Origin: JACKCP01 sp050253255 | GTDB lineage: Bacteria; Desulfobacterota; Desulfobacteria; Desulfobacterales; JACKCP01 | DNA length: 30,213 nt | Reading direction: 5' to 3' | NCBI GenBank assembly: GCA_050253255.1 | Contig: JBFWJK010000020.1 | Location: 1 to 30,213, forward strand | Shown: positions 7,723 through 15,125 of the stretch, one piece after another | Position numbering within the stretch: position 1 is the stretch's first letter | How the letters are laid out: each line of letters opens with the position of its first letter | Notes under the pieces: model-generated | What the model was told of the DNA's origin: nothing | Seen by the model: only the letters and a program-made list of their open reading frames with translations | Database searches by the model: none | Translations under genes and position numbers: made by a program

Positions 7723-8571
7723 TCATATTCTGCATGTTCTGATATCACTTACAATAATTCCCCTGGCCCCGAGTTCAACCAGCTTGTCCATCATAAGGTT
7801 GACCTCTTTTTTTCTGACCATGGATTTTACTGCAATCCATCCTTTTTTGCTGAGGGGCGAAACTGTAGGAGATTCAATCCCGGGAGTTACTGCTGCAGCT
7901 TTTTCCAGAAGATTTTCTTCAACATCGTACTCAATTATTACATATTCCCTTGCAGTCAGAATACCTCTGATTCTTTCCGTGAATATAAATGCTTCTTTAT
8001 TTTCAAGAGTTTCAGAGGTTCTTGAGATAAGGACAGCCTCAGACTTTAAAACAGGTTCTCCAAGAATTGCAAGACCTGCATCCTTTAATGTTCTTCCGGT
8101 CTCAACAACATCTGCAATGGCATCAGCAACACCAAGTTCGATTGATATTTCAACAGCCCCGTCAAGTTTTACAATGTCAGCTGTAAATCCGTGTCTGTCA
8201 AAATCAGAGCAGACTATTTCCGGATATGAAGTTGCAATTCTTTTGCCGTCGAGATCTTTCAAAGACTGCATTGCCCCTTTTTTGCAGGCATAACAAAAAG
8301 ACGATTTCCCAAATCCAAGACCAAAAATTTCGTTTACATCGGTTTTGCTGTCAAGGGCAAGATCACGGCCTGTTATGCCCAGATCCAGAATGCCTCTGCT
8401 CACGTAAACAGCAATATCCCTTGGTCTTAAAAAAACAAAATCGATGCTGTTTTCAGCATCTGAAACCATGAGTTCCTTACCTATGCGTCTGCACGAATAT
8501 CCAGCTGCCTTTACAAGCCTTACAGCATCCTCAGATAAACTTCCCTTATTGGGAAGAGCTATTTTCAACAT
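7723..8571 (-). CDS. hisG: ATP phosphoribosyltransferase, long form
   Basis: Catalyses the first step of histidine synthesis, joining ATP and PRPP to give phosphoribosyl-ATP. The start MLKIALPNKGSL is characteristic, the PRPP loop appears as DAIADVVETGRTL (about 150-162), and the C-terminal third (from about 210) is the ACT-like domain of the long form, usually used for histidine feedback inhibition. At 282 residues it is of normal long-form length, so no HisZ partner is needed. AGGAG lies about 12 bases before the ATG, a rather long spacing. It follows hisE by 71 bases and precedes the thyX-like gene by 75. Confidence 0.95.
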   Translation of the reverse strand: MLKIALPNKGSLSEDAVRLVKAAGYSCRRIGKELMVSDAENSIDFVFLRPRDIAVYVSRGILDLGITGRDLALDSKTDVNEIFGLGFGKSSFCYACKKGAMQSLKDLDGKRIATSYPEIVCSDFDRHGFTADIVKLDGAVEISIELGVADAIADVVETGRTLKDAGLAILGEPVLKSEAVLISRTSETLENKEAFIFTERIRGILTAREYVIIEYDVEENLLEKAAAVTPGIESPTVSPLSKKGWIAVKSMVRKKEVNLMMDKLVELGARGIIVSDIRTCRI

Positions 8572-8642
8572 TTTACAATATTCTCCTAAGTTATTCCTGA
8601 TTAAAAGGGATGTCTGGTCAAAACTATCCTTTTAAATTAAAT

Positions 8643-8906
8643 CTATAAATATTTGTAAACATCTTCCAAAGTCAGATCACATGCCAGCATCATTACCTGA
8701 ACATGATAAAGCAGCTGGGAAATTTCCTCGGCTGTTTTTTCCTTTCCTTCATATTCAGATGCAATCCAGACCTCTCCGGCCTCTTCAAGAATCTTTTTGC
8801 CGATTGTATGAATACCGCTTTTAAGCTCTTTAACGGTTCCGGAATTGGGATCATCCAAATCTTTTTTCAATTTCAGTTCTTCAAACAATTCTTCAAATCT
8901 TTTCAT
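8643..8906 (-). CDS. hisE: phosphoribosyl-ATP pyrophosphohydrolase
   Basis: A stand-alone HisE of 87 residues that hydrolyses phosphoribosyl-ATP to phosphoribosyl-AMP, the second step of histidine synthesis and directly downstream of the HisG reaction. It shows the MazG-like helical core with GKKILEEAGEVWIAS (36-50) and EEISQLLYHVQVMM (60-73), whose Glu/Asp residues bind magnesium. HisI (cyclohydrolase) is not fused to it, unlike in enteric bacteria, and is not in the window. It lies 31 bases after the HAD gene and is probably co-transcribed with it. Confidence 0.92.
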   Translation of the reverse strand: MKRFEELFEELKLKKDLDDPNSGTVKELKSGIHTIGKKILEEAGEVWIASEYEGKEKTAEEISQLLYHVQVMMLACDLTLEDVYKYL

Positions 8907-8937
8907 TTTTATACCTAAAAATTATATATTGGAAAAA

Positions 8938-9552
8938 TTAAAATTCTGGATTATCAAAATATTCTTTTATCCGTTTTTTGAAATCATTCAAATCCTTAAA
9001 CAGAATTCCATTGATGTTTTTATTCAGAGCCCGTTCTATGTGAGGCATATGATCGTCCACAAATAAAGTTTTCTCAGGATTTTCCTTCATTTCATTCAGG
9101 ACAAAATCAAAAATTTCCGGTTCTTTTTTTGTAATACCCAGATGATAGGAATTAAAAACCCTGTCAAAATACTTGAAAAATCCGTTTTTTCTGTCAAGCT
9201 CATCGAGCCAGTTTGTCTGATCGCTTAAAATTGCAGTTTTTATGTTTTCTGTTTTAAGCCATCTTGCGAAATTGACCATCTCAGGCCTTACAATGAATCT
9301 TTCAAGTATAAACTCTGTAAGAACGGCATTGTCCTCACTGATACCGGTCTTTTTTTTGAAAAGGTCCCAGAATTTATCAGAGTCCGCTTTACCGCTTGTG
9401 AATCCGCAGTCATAGACAAGATCAAATGCGGTTTTTTTTAAGGCATCGATGTCAAAGTCAAATTTCACGGCCAGATCGGTTATTCCTTTTTTAAAACCTT
9501 CTTCAGCTATCACCCCTCCGAAATCGAGTAATACAAGTTTTATATCAGACAT
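8938..9552 (-). CDS. HAD-superfamily (IA, YihX-like) hydrolase
   Basis: A 204-residue haloacid-dehalogenase fold protein with a helical cap. Motif I is LLDFGGV (nucleophile Asp10), in which the usual second Asp is replaced by Gly, as in YihX-type and epoxide-hydrolase-like members. Motif II is ILSDQT (109-113), motif III is Lys142/Lys143 in TKKEPEIF, and motif IV is FVDD (Asp166, Asp167). It is probably a cytoplasmic sugar-phosphate or nucleotide phosphatase. AAGGA lies about eight bases before the ATG. It is first in the run HAD-hisE-hisG-thyX, so a link to histidine synthesis (histidinol-phosphate phosphatase) is possible, but the motif does not show it. Confidence 0.82.
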   Translation of the reverse strand: MSDIKLVLLDFGGVIAEEGFKKGITDLAVKFDFDIDALKKTAFDLVYDCGFTSGKADSDKFWDLFKKKTGISEDNAVLTEFILERFIVRPEMVNFARWLKTENIKTAILSDQTNWLDELDRKNGFFKYFDRVFNSYHLGITKKEPEIFDFVLNEMKENPEKTLFVDDHMPHIERALNKNINGILFKDLNDFKKRIKEYFDNPEF

Positions 9553-9671
9553 TAATAGATCCTTTTGTCATCTTTTAAAATTAAATCAATAAAACTACAA
9601 CTAGCACAGGTTTTTAAAAATTGAAATTATCTTTATATGAGGATCTGAATCCGAACGCCGGCATTATCACC

Positions 9672-9701
9672 AAAAAAAGGCCGAAAATCCCCGGCCTTTT
9701 T
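9672..9701 (-). terminator. rho-independent terminator of the leuCD operon
   Basis: A ten-base stem (AAAAAGGCCG 9674-9683 with CGGCCTTTTT 9692-9701). On the minus strand it is followed by a T run, and it lies 85 bases after leuD. It would also work on the plus strand, but no plus-strand gene ends here. Confidence 0.85.
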
Positions 9702-9785
9702 CTTTAGATCTGAGCAAAACGTTATGTTTTCAGGTAAGAAAACATCTTATCAAAAATCAGCTCAACTCAGTTTTAAAAAGTTCTT

Positions 9786-10310
9786 TTAATAGTTTTTATC
9801 TGCAAAATCAACCCATCCGCCTGATCTGACAAGCTTTGAATCAAATTCTGAAATTGCAAAAGAAATATCTTTTTTTTTACTTCCGCTTCTTATTGTGAAC
9901 TTTTTATTTTCAAAGTCGGTCTCAATATAGACATCCTTTTCATTTGAAAACTCATCAAAAAGCTTTTCTATTGTTTCTTCATCAAGGCTTACTGCCATCA
10001 TTCCGCAGTTAAACATATTCTGACGGAATATCCTTGCAAACGATTTTGCTATTACAAGATTGATCCCGTTTACTTCAAATGCCCAGGGAGCATGTTCCCT
10101 TGAAGATCCGCACCCGAAATTGCCTTTGGTAATTACCACAGAAGCATCTTCTATATCACTGAGACTGAACCCCTCAAGCTTCAGGTCCTCAAGAAGATAC
10201 GGCTTTAAAGCTTCCTTTGAAATTTCAGTAAGATATTTTGCAGGTATTATTTCGTCTGTGTTTATATCGTCTCTGTCAAGAAAAAGGACTTTCCCGTTAA
10301 AATTTTTCAT
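9786..10310 (-). CDS. leuD: 3-isopropylmalate dehydratase small subunit (LeuD)
   Basis: The swivelling domain of the aconitase-type enzyme that isomerises 2- to 3-isopropylmalate in leucine synthesis. At 174 residues it matches the short archaeal/class II LeuD type. It shows DRDDINTDEIIPAKYL (12-27) and the signature GNFGCGSSREHAPWA (63-77). It pairs with LeuC encoded ten bases upstream, and its ribosome site GGAAGGG lies at the leuC stop codon, suggesting coupled translation. A homoaconitase or dimethylmalate dehydratase subunit cannot be excluded, since leuA and leuB are not in the window. Confidence 0.88.
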   Translation of the reverse strand: MKNFNGKVLFLDRDDINTDEIIPAKYLTEISKEALKPYLLEDLKLEGFSLSDIEDASVVITKGNFGCGSSREHAPWAFEVNGINLVIAKSFARIFRQNMFNCGMMAVSLDEETIEKLFDEFSNEKDVYIETDFENKKFTIRSGSKKKDISFAISEFDSKLVRSGGWVDFADKNY

Positions 10311-10320
10311 TTTACCCTTC

Positions 10321-11607
10321 CTAACCCTTAAAAAAAGGTGAGTTTTCTATGTAACCTTTTATAGCTGTCTGGGCCGCTGTGGCTGGACTCATCAGGTGCA
10401 CCATCCCTCCTTTGCCCATACGTCCGTTAAAATTTCTGTTTGTTGTCGAGGCACAGACCTCTCCTTCGGCAAGAACTCCGTTACTCATTCCAAGACATGC
10501 CCCGCATGTGGGATTTGTAACGCAGAATCCGGCATCCATGAAAATTTTGATTATGCCTTTTTCAAGTGCCTGTCTGAAAATTTCAGGTGTTGCTGGAGAA
10601 ACTATTCCCCTTACATCATCGGAAATCTTTTTACCCTCAAGAACTTTTGCTGCAACTTCAAGATCTGAAAGCCTTCCATTGGTGCAGGAACCTATATAAA
10701 CCTGATCCACTGCAACGTTTTTAAATTCGCTGACAGGTTTGACCTGATCCGGCTTGTATCCAAATGTTGCAACAGGAACAACTTCCGAAGCGTCAATTTT
10801 TATTGTCTGAACATAATCTGCGTCTTCATCAGAAATCCATTTTGAATATTCCTTCAGAGCATCTTCCTTTGAACCAAAATCTTTTTCAATAAACTTCCAG
10901 AGATAATCAACAGTTTTCTCATCCGGCCAGCAGATTCCTGAAGTTCCTCCTGCCTCTATTGCCATGTTGCAAAGAGTCATTCTCTCTTCCATGTTCATTT
11001 CTGAAATAACAGACCCTGTAAACTCTATAACCTTGTCTGTTGCTCCGTTAACACCTAATCTGCCTATAATGTGAAGAATGAGATCCTTTGCAAAAACACC
11101 TTCTTCAAGACGCCCTTCAACTTCAATCTTTATTGTTTCTGGATACTTGAACGCACAGACACCCTTTAAAATGCCCACTTCAAGGTCAGTTGTGCCGACT
11201 CCTGCCGCAAAAGCCCCGAATGCTCCGTGGGTGCATGTATGAGAGTCGCCCATGATTATTGTGGCCCCCGGCCTTACAAAGCCCTGTTCCGGAAAAATTG
11301 CATGACAGACTCCGTTTCTGCCTATATCAAAGAAGTCCTTAATTTTATTTCTTTTTGCCCAGTCTCTTAAAATTTTTCCCTGAAGTGCTGTCTTGGAATC
11401 CTTGGCAGGAGTGACATGGTCTATTACTACCTTTATCCTGTCAGGGTCAAAAACCCTGTCCTTGCCTCTTTTTTCAAGGTCATTGATTGCCACAGGAGTT
11501 GTTATCTCGTGGCAGAAAACAGAATCAAGCCTTAAAACATTTATACCTTTTTCAGGGGTATCAACAAGATGAGCGTCAAATATTTTTTCTGCTATTGTTT
11601 TTCCCAT
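10321..11607 (-). CDS. leuC: 3-isopropylmalate dehydratase large subunit (LeuC)
   Basis: The catalytic iron-sulfur subunit, partner of LeuD. The 428-residue protein has HVTPAKDS (64-71), MGDSHTCTHGAFGAF (119-133), and the three cluster ligands Cys308 (GSCTNGR), Cys368 and Cys371 (PTCGACLG), as expected for a [4Fe-4S] hydro-lyase. The length fits the class II LeuC/homoaconitase group rather than the 465-residue enteric type. Two AGGAG motifs precede the ATG, one directly abutting it and one about 12 bases upstream; neither spacing is ideal. It follows the XRE-cupin regulator gene by 94 bases on the same strand. Confidence 0.9.
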   Translation of the reverse strand: MGKTIAEKIFDAHLVDTPEKGINVLRLDSVFCHEITTPVAINDLEKRGKDRVFDPDRIKVVIDHVTPAKDSKTALQGKILRDWAKRNKIKDFFDIGRNGVCHAIFPEQGFVRPGATIIMGDSHTCTHGAFGAFAAGVGTTDLEVGILKGVCAFKYPETIKIEVEGRLEEGVFAKDLILHIIGRLGVNGATDKVIEFTGSVISEMNMEERMTLCNMAIEAGGTSGICWPDEKTVDYLWKFIEKDFGSKEDALKEYSKWISDEDADYVQTIKIDASEVVPVATFGYKPDQVKPVSEFKNVAVDQVYIGSCTNGRLSDLEVAAKVLEGKKISDDVRGIVSPATPEIFRQALEKGIIKIFMDAGFCVTNPTCGACLGMSNGVLAEGEVCASTTNRNFNGRMGKGGMVHLMSPATAAQTAIKGYIENSPFFKG

Positions 11608-11701
11608 CTCCTAGAAAATCTCCTATATTTAAAATTTGTAATAACCTTTTCTGCAAAAACATATTTCCCGGCAATAATTCCGGTATTTTTACAATAGATT
11701 G

Positions 11702-12295
11702 CTAATCATTATTTATAAACAGCCTTGGAGGTGTTGTAACCCAGAAAGCCTTTAAAGACTGATCTCCTGTATTTTTAAGCTTATGGGGTATATCCGAAGC
11801 AAATGAAATGCTGTCTCCTTTTTCCAGGCTGTAGTTTGACCCTCCGTATTCAAGGGTTCCGCTTCCCTGGAGAATAAACCCCATTTCCTTGCCGGCATGA
11901 CCGTATTCACTGCTTCCTTTTTCATTGTCTGTAGGAATTTCAATCAGATAAGCCTCTACATCTCTTGTTTTATCTCCCTCGGACGAAGCAATCGAGGAAA
12001 GCTGATGATAGGTAATATCTCCGATTGTCCTTATATTTCTCTCGGCTGATTTTACAATATTGACCATTCTCTTTTTTTTAAAATCCTTAAATATATACTC
12101 AAGATCAATATCTAAAACATCTATAATTGCAAATAAAGTGTCTATTGAAGGAGAAACTTTGTCCCTTTCAATCTGAGAGATAAGACTCTCGCTTACACCT
12201 GCGCTTGAAGCCACTGTTTTCAATGTAAGTTTTTTCTTTTCTCTTACTTTTCTTATTCTGTTTCCAAAGGGATATTTTAAACCTGAATTTATCAT
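11702..12295 (-). CDS. XRE-family regulator with C-terminal cupin
   Basis: A 197-residue DNA-binding protein. The helix-turn-helix (about 11-66) includes RIRKVREKKKLTLKTVAS and SESLISQIERDKVSPSIDTL; the cupin_2 small-molecule-binding barrel (about 120-190) includes GKEMGFILQGSGTLEYGG and SLEKGDSISFASDIPHKLKN. Such regulators usually sense a small metabolite through the cupin and often control themselves and an adjacent operon. AAGGAG precedes the ATG at good spacing. leuC-leuD follow on the same strand 94 bases away, so control of that operon is a reasonable inference; its effector is unknown. Confidence 0.88.
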   Translation of the reverse strand: MINSGLKYPFGNRIRKVREKKKLTLKTVASSAGVSESLISQIERDKVSPSIDTLFAIIDVLDIDLEYIFKDFKKKRMVNIVKSAERNIRTIGDITYHQLSSIASSEGDKTRDVEAYLIEIPTDNEKGSSEYGHAGKEMGFILQGSGTLEYGGSNYSLEKGDSISFASDIPHKLKNTGDQSLKAFWVTTPPRLFINND

Positions 12296-12419
12296 AACTT
12301 AATCTCCTTAAATATTTTTAAACTTACTTAAAAATCCATCCCCTTGCAACAAGAATAATAAACTGCATCAAAAAAGTTCCTTAAAACTCACATAAAAAAA
12401 CCTCTTTTCATATTTATTT

Positions 12420-12520
12420 AGCCGGACAAAACCCTTAGCTGAAAAACCTTGCTTCATCTGCGGCAGCTGACTCTTTAAAAAACATACTAAAAGCCGCAGA
12501 ATTTAATCAATAATCCGGCT
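12420..12520. repeat. nested inverted repeats upstream of pyrD
   Basis: The outer arms AGCCGGA (12420-12426) and TCCGGCT (12514-12520) enclose inner arms TCTGCGGC (12457-12464) and GCCGCAGA (12493-12500). A third pair, TTAGCTG (12435-12441) with CAGCTGA (12464-12470, one G-U), competes with the second because they share base 12464. As RNA this could form a closed multi-branch structure with two alternative internal stems. It may be a leader element, a small RNA or a chance arrangement. The strand is not determined. Confidence 0.4.
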
Positions 12521-12553
12521 GACGATTATTTAGTTTTCAAATTGAAACTGAAT

Positions 12554-12582
12554 TTGATAAAAGGTACTCTGAAATTCATAAC
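12554..12582 (+). promoter_or_regulatory. weak promoter candidate for pyrD
   Basis: TTGATA (12554-12559), a 17-base spacer and CATAAC (12577-12582), each with two mismatches to consensus. If used, the inverted repeats at 12420-12520 would lie upstream of the transcript rather than in its leader. Confidence 0.3.
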
Positions 12583-12605
12583 TGGATATTTAATAACGGT
12601 GAAAA

Positions 12606-13526
12606 ATGAAAAACTTGGAACTTAAAGTCAAAATCGGGAATCTGGAGCTGAAAAATCCTGTAATGCCTGCGTCAGGAACTTTTGGATACGGCCTTGAGTA
12701 TTTCGATGAAATCAACCCGCAAAATCTGGGGGCAATAATTGTAAAAGGACTGTCGCTAGAACCTTCTGCCGGCAATCCACATCCCAGAGTGATTGAAACC
12801 CCCTCAGGTCTTCTAAATGCAGTTGGCCTTGAAAATATAGGTATACATAATTTTATCAGGTCAAGGCTTCCGGTTCTGGCAAAGTTCAACACCCCTGTAA
12901 TTACAAATATTTATGGAAAGACTGAATCCGATTACGAAGAGCTGACTGAAATCATTGATAATGAAGAAAATATTTCTGCAGTTGAAGTAAATATTTCATG
13001 CCCCAATGTAAAAAAAGGGGGGCTTGCCTTCGGTACCTCTCCTGAAACATGTTTCAATCTTGTTTCAAAAATACGGAAAAAAACCAGAAAAACCGTTATT
13101 GTCAAACTGACTCCCAACGTTACAGATATTAAGCCTATTGCAAAAAGCGCAGAAGACGCAGGTGCAGATGCTGTTTCACTGATTAACACAATTACCGGAA
13201 TGGCAATAGACATAAATACACGTAAACCCATGCTTGCAAACGTGACAGGAGGCCTTTCAGGCCCGGCAATACGTCCTGTTGCTTTGAGAATGGTTTTTGA
13301 AGCCTGTTCCTGTGTTAAAATTCCTGTAATAGGAATAGGAGGAATAACAGATTATGAAGATGCCCTCTCTTTTATTATTGCTGGTGCTTCTGCTGTCCAG
13401 ATTGGAACCGGTAATTTTATTGATCCGAAAACATGCGAAAAAATTATCAAAGGAATTTCAAAATTCATGAGAAAAAACAAAATATTTTCCATCAGTGAAC
13501 TTAAAGGTTCCATTAACCTTGGTTGA
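12606..13526 (+). CDS. pyrD: dihydroorotate dehydrogenase, class 1B catalytic subunit
   Basis: Oxidises dihydroorotate to orotate in pyrimidine synthesis, with FMN in a TIM barrel. The 306-residue protein shows NPVMPASGTFGYG (17-29), the active-site base Cys132 in VNISCPN, Lys167 in VIVKLTPN, and the FMN phosphate site in GIGGITDYEDA and GASAVQIGT. A Cys base and this length indicate the cytosolic class 1 type; the NVKKGG and PRVIETPSG features fit 1B, which normally needs a PyrK iron-sulfur partner. No pyrK is adjacent, so it must lie elsewhere or the electron acceptor differs. The ribosome site is weak (GGTG). Confidence 0.92.
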   Translation: MKNLELKVKIGNLELKNPVMPASGTFGYGLEYFDEINPQNLGAIIVKGLSLEPSAGNPHPRVIETPSGLLNAVGLENIGIHNFIRSRLPVLAKFNTPVITNIYGKTESDYEELTEIIDNEENISAVEVNISCPNVKKGGLAFGTSPETCFNLVSKIRKKTRKTVIVKLTPNVTDIKPIAKSAEDAGADAVSLINTITGMAIDINTRKPMLANVTGGLSGPAIRPVALRMVFEACSCVKIPVIGIGGITDYEDALSFIIAGASAVQIGTGNFIDPKTCEKIIKGISKFMRKNKIFSISELKGSINLG

Positions 13527-13537
13527 CCGGGAATTTT

Positions 13538-13669
13538 ATGCTTAAAAATTATATGAAAACACTTTCAGTCCTTTTCTCCAAAGATTCTTTTTTAAAAAAA
13601 CAAAAAGCAGATAACCCTCCGGAATTACTTGATTCAGACATTGCAACTATTTTATTTTTCAATTCCTGA
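13538..13669 (+). CDS. doubtful 43-codon ORF after pyrD
   Basis: Starts 11 bases after the pyrD stop and would encode a 43-residue basic peptide beginning MLKNYMKTLSVLFSKDSF. The ribosome site is weak and nothing is recognisable. It could be a small co-transcribed gene or chance. Confidence 0.2.
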   Translation: MLKNYMKTLSVLFSKDSFLKKQKADNPPELLDSDIATILFFNS

Positions 13670-13811
13670 ACGCAGATAAAGTTCGCCTAACAATTGTTAT
13701 TACTTGAATCTGATTAAAATTTACGTTAATAACCAATAACATCGTATTTATATGTAAATCAAAATAATCCAAATCTAAATGAGTTAAAAAAATCAAAAAA
13801 GGAGCACAGGT

Positions 13812-14366
13812 ATGAAAAGACTTTTGGCTGTTTTAATTATTTCACTTATGCTGGCACCAGCACTTTCTGCCCAGGAAGTCGGGGGAGTTGATTTTTCGGA
13901 TCAGATGGAAATTTCAGGAAAAACTATGGTTCTAAACGGAGCTGGACTTAGAAAAAAAGCTTTTATAAAAGTTTATGCATGCGGACTTTACCTTCAGGAA
14001 AAAACAAGTGATGCAAAAGCAATAATAAATGCTGATGATCCAATGGCAATAAGACTTGTAATCACAACTGGTCTTGTATCAAAGGAAAAAATGCAGGATG
14101 CAATGACTGAAGGGTTTGAAGCTTCAACAAACGGTAATCAGGCTGCTCTTCAGGACAAAATTGATGCTTTCAACAATTGCTTCAGCGACGAAATTGTTAA
14201 AAAAGATGAGTTTCTTATGACATATCTTCCCGGAACAGGAATCGTTGTTTCAAAAAACGGAACTGAAAAAGGAATTATTGAAGGTCTTGATTTTAAAAAG
14301 GCTCTTTTTGGAATCTGGCTTGGAGATAAGCCGGCTGATGACGGCCTGAAAGAAGATATGATTTAA
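13812..14366 (+). CDS. secreted chalcone-isomerase-fold protein
   Basis: A 184-residue protein with a clear Sec signal peptide: MKR, a hydrophobic stretch to about residue 17, and a predicted cut after ALSA (residue 20). The mature part contains LNGAGLRKKAFIKVYACGLYL (44-64), typical of the bacterial chalcone isomerase-like family, followed by an IRLVITTGLVSKEKM stretch. Bacterial members occur in the periplasm; they have the fold of chalcone isomerase and fatty-acid-binding relatives but mostly no known reaction. GGAGC precedes the ATG at good spacing. It is monocistronic, with a 285-base A/T-rich upstream region and a terminator 14 bases after the stop. Confidence 0.85.
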   Translation: MKRLLAVLIISLMLAPALSAQEVGGVDFSDQMEISGKTMVLNGAGLRKKAFIKVYACGLYLQEKTSDAKAIINADDPMAIRLVITTGLVSKEKMQDAMTEGFEASTNGNQAALQDKIDAFNNCFSDEIVKKDEFLMTYLPGTGIVVSKNGTEKGIIEGLDFKKALFGIWLGDKPADDGLKEDMI

Positions 14367-14379
14367 TGTAAATCTTTAT

Positions 14380-14412
14380 AAAAGAGCGGGATTACATAGT
14401 TTCCGCTCTTTT
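14380..14412. terminator. bidirectional rho-independent terminator
   Basis: AAAAGAGCGG (14380-14389) pairs with CCGCTCTTTT (14403-14412), with A and T runs on the flanks. It separates the convergent secreted-protein gene (+) and transglutaminase-like gene (-) and can serve both. Confidence 0.85.
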
Positions 14413-14422
14413 AATATTTAAC

Positions 14423-15112
14423 TTAACCACCGTTTTTAAAATCCTCTTCCGCTTCCCTTGCAAAGTCACCAGATACAGTTTTATCAAGTTTAGTAAAAAG
14501 ATTTTTATAAACATCAAGAGATCTTCTAAGGATTTCGTCAAAAGGAAGCTCGTCATAATGTCCGAAATCCTTTATATATGACATATGTTTTCTCCCCTGT
14601 TCATCAAATTCATGAAAAAGCGAGTCGTTTTCACCATCAAAATCAAGAGGCTTTACCCTGAATTTTTCACAGAGTTCGCTGTTGAATGTGGGTGTGGCCT
14701 TGATCCATTTACCATCAAGATATATTTCTGTATAACCGTGATAATAGAATGTGTCTGTCCCCATTATCTCCCTTAGCCTTTTTGTGGTAAGATGGTTTTT
14801 CACGTCGGCAAGACCAAGCCTTGAAGGAATGCCGGCGGCCCTTAAAGCACCGCACAGAGCAACAGCCTTAGCAACACAATAACCTTTTTTTCTTTCAATT
14901 ATTGAACTAGCCTTCATACCTTTTTGGGTAAAATCTATGTCGTAGGGGCTGTAAAAAATCTGATCCCTTACAGCATAAAAAAGAGCCACAGACTTTTCTT
15001 TTTTATCCATTTCTTCTGAAGTGTTTTTTTTGACAAAATCTTTGACAACCGGATGCCCTGAATCTATGAAAAAGGTTGGTTCAAGATAAAACTCAGGATT
15101 TTTCTCAGTCAT
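14423..15112 (-). CDS. transglutaminase-like (papain-fold) protein
   Basis: A 229-residue cytoplasmic protein, with no signal peptide, in the transglutaminase-like cysteine-protease fold. Cys79 lies in KKGYCVAKAVALCGALRAAGIPSRL, the family's nucleophile region, and His125 lies in YYHGYTEIYLDGKW. The third residue of the triad is normally an Asp shortly after the Gly-Trp motif; here KATPTF puts Thr140 at that place, so activity may be altered or use another residue. Such proteins act as proteases, peptide-modifying enzymes or non-catalytic binders. It is the last gene of the clpS-clpA-aat-exoI run, 13 bases after the exonuclease gene. Confidence 0.8.
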   Translation of the reverse strand: MTEKNPEFYLEPTFFIDSGHPVVKDFVKKNTSEEMDKKEKSVALFYAVRDQIFYSPYDIDFTQKGMKASSIIERKKGYCVAKAVALCGALRAAGIPSRLGLADVKNHLTTKRLREIMGTDTFYYHGYTEIYLDGKWIKATPTFNSELCEKFRVKPLDFDGENDSLFHEFDEQGRKHMSYIKDFGHYDELPFDEILRRSLDVYKNLFTKLDKTVSGDFAREAEEDFKNGG

Positions 15113-15125
15113 TGCACTTCTCCCT

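Larger units (their letters stand above)
12296..12605. other. 310-base divergent region between the XRE regulator and pyrD
   Basis: It must hold the promoters of both divergent genes. The left 100 bases are A/T-rich. The middle has nested inverted repeats (12420-12520), and a weak promoter-like pair lies before pyrD (12554-12582). No ORF is credible. Confidence 0.6.

Noticed and set aside
7784..8293. 169-codon plus-strand ORF
   Set aside because: Exactly antisense to hisG, Ser/Ala/Thr-rich shadow composition.
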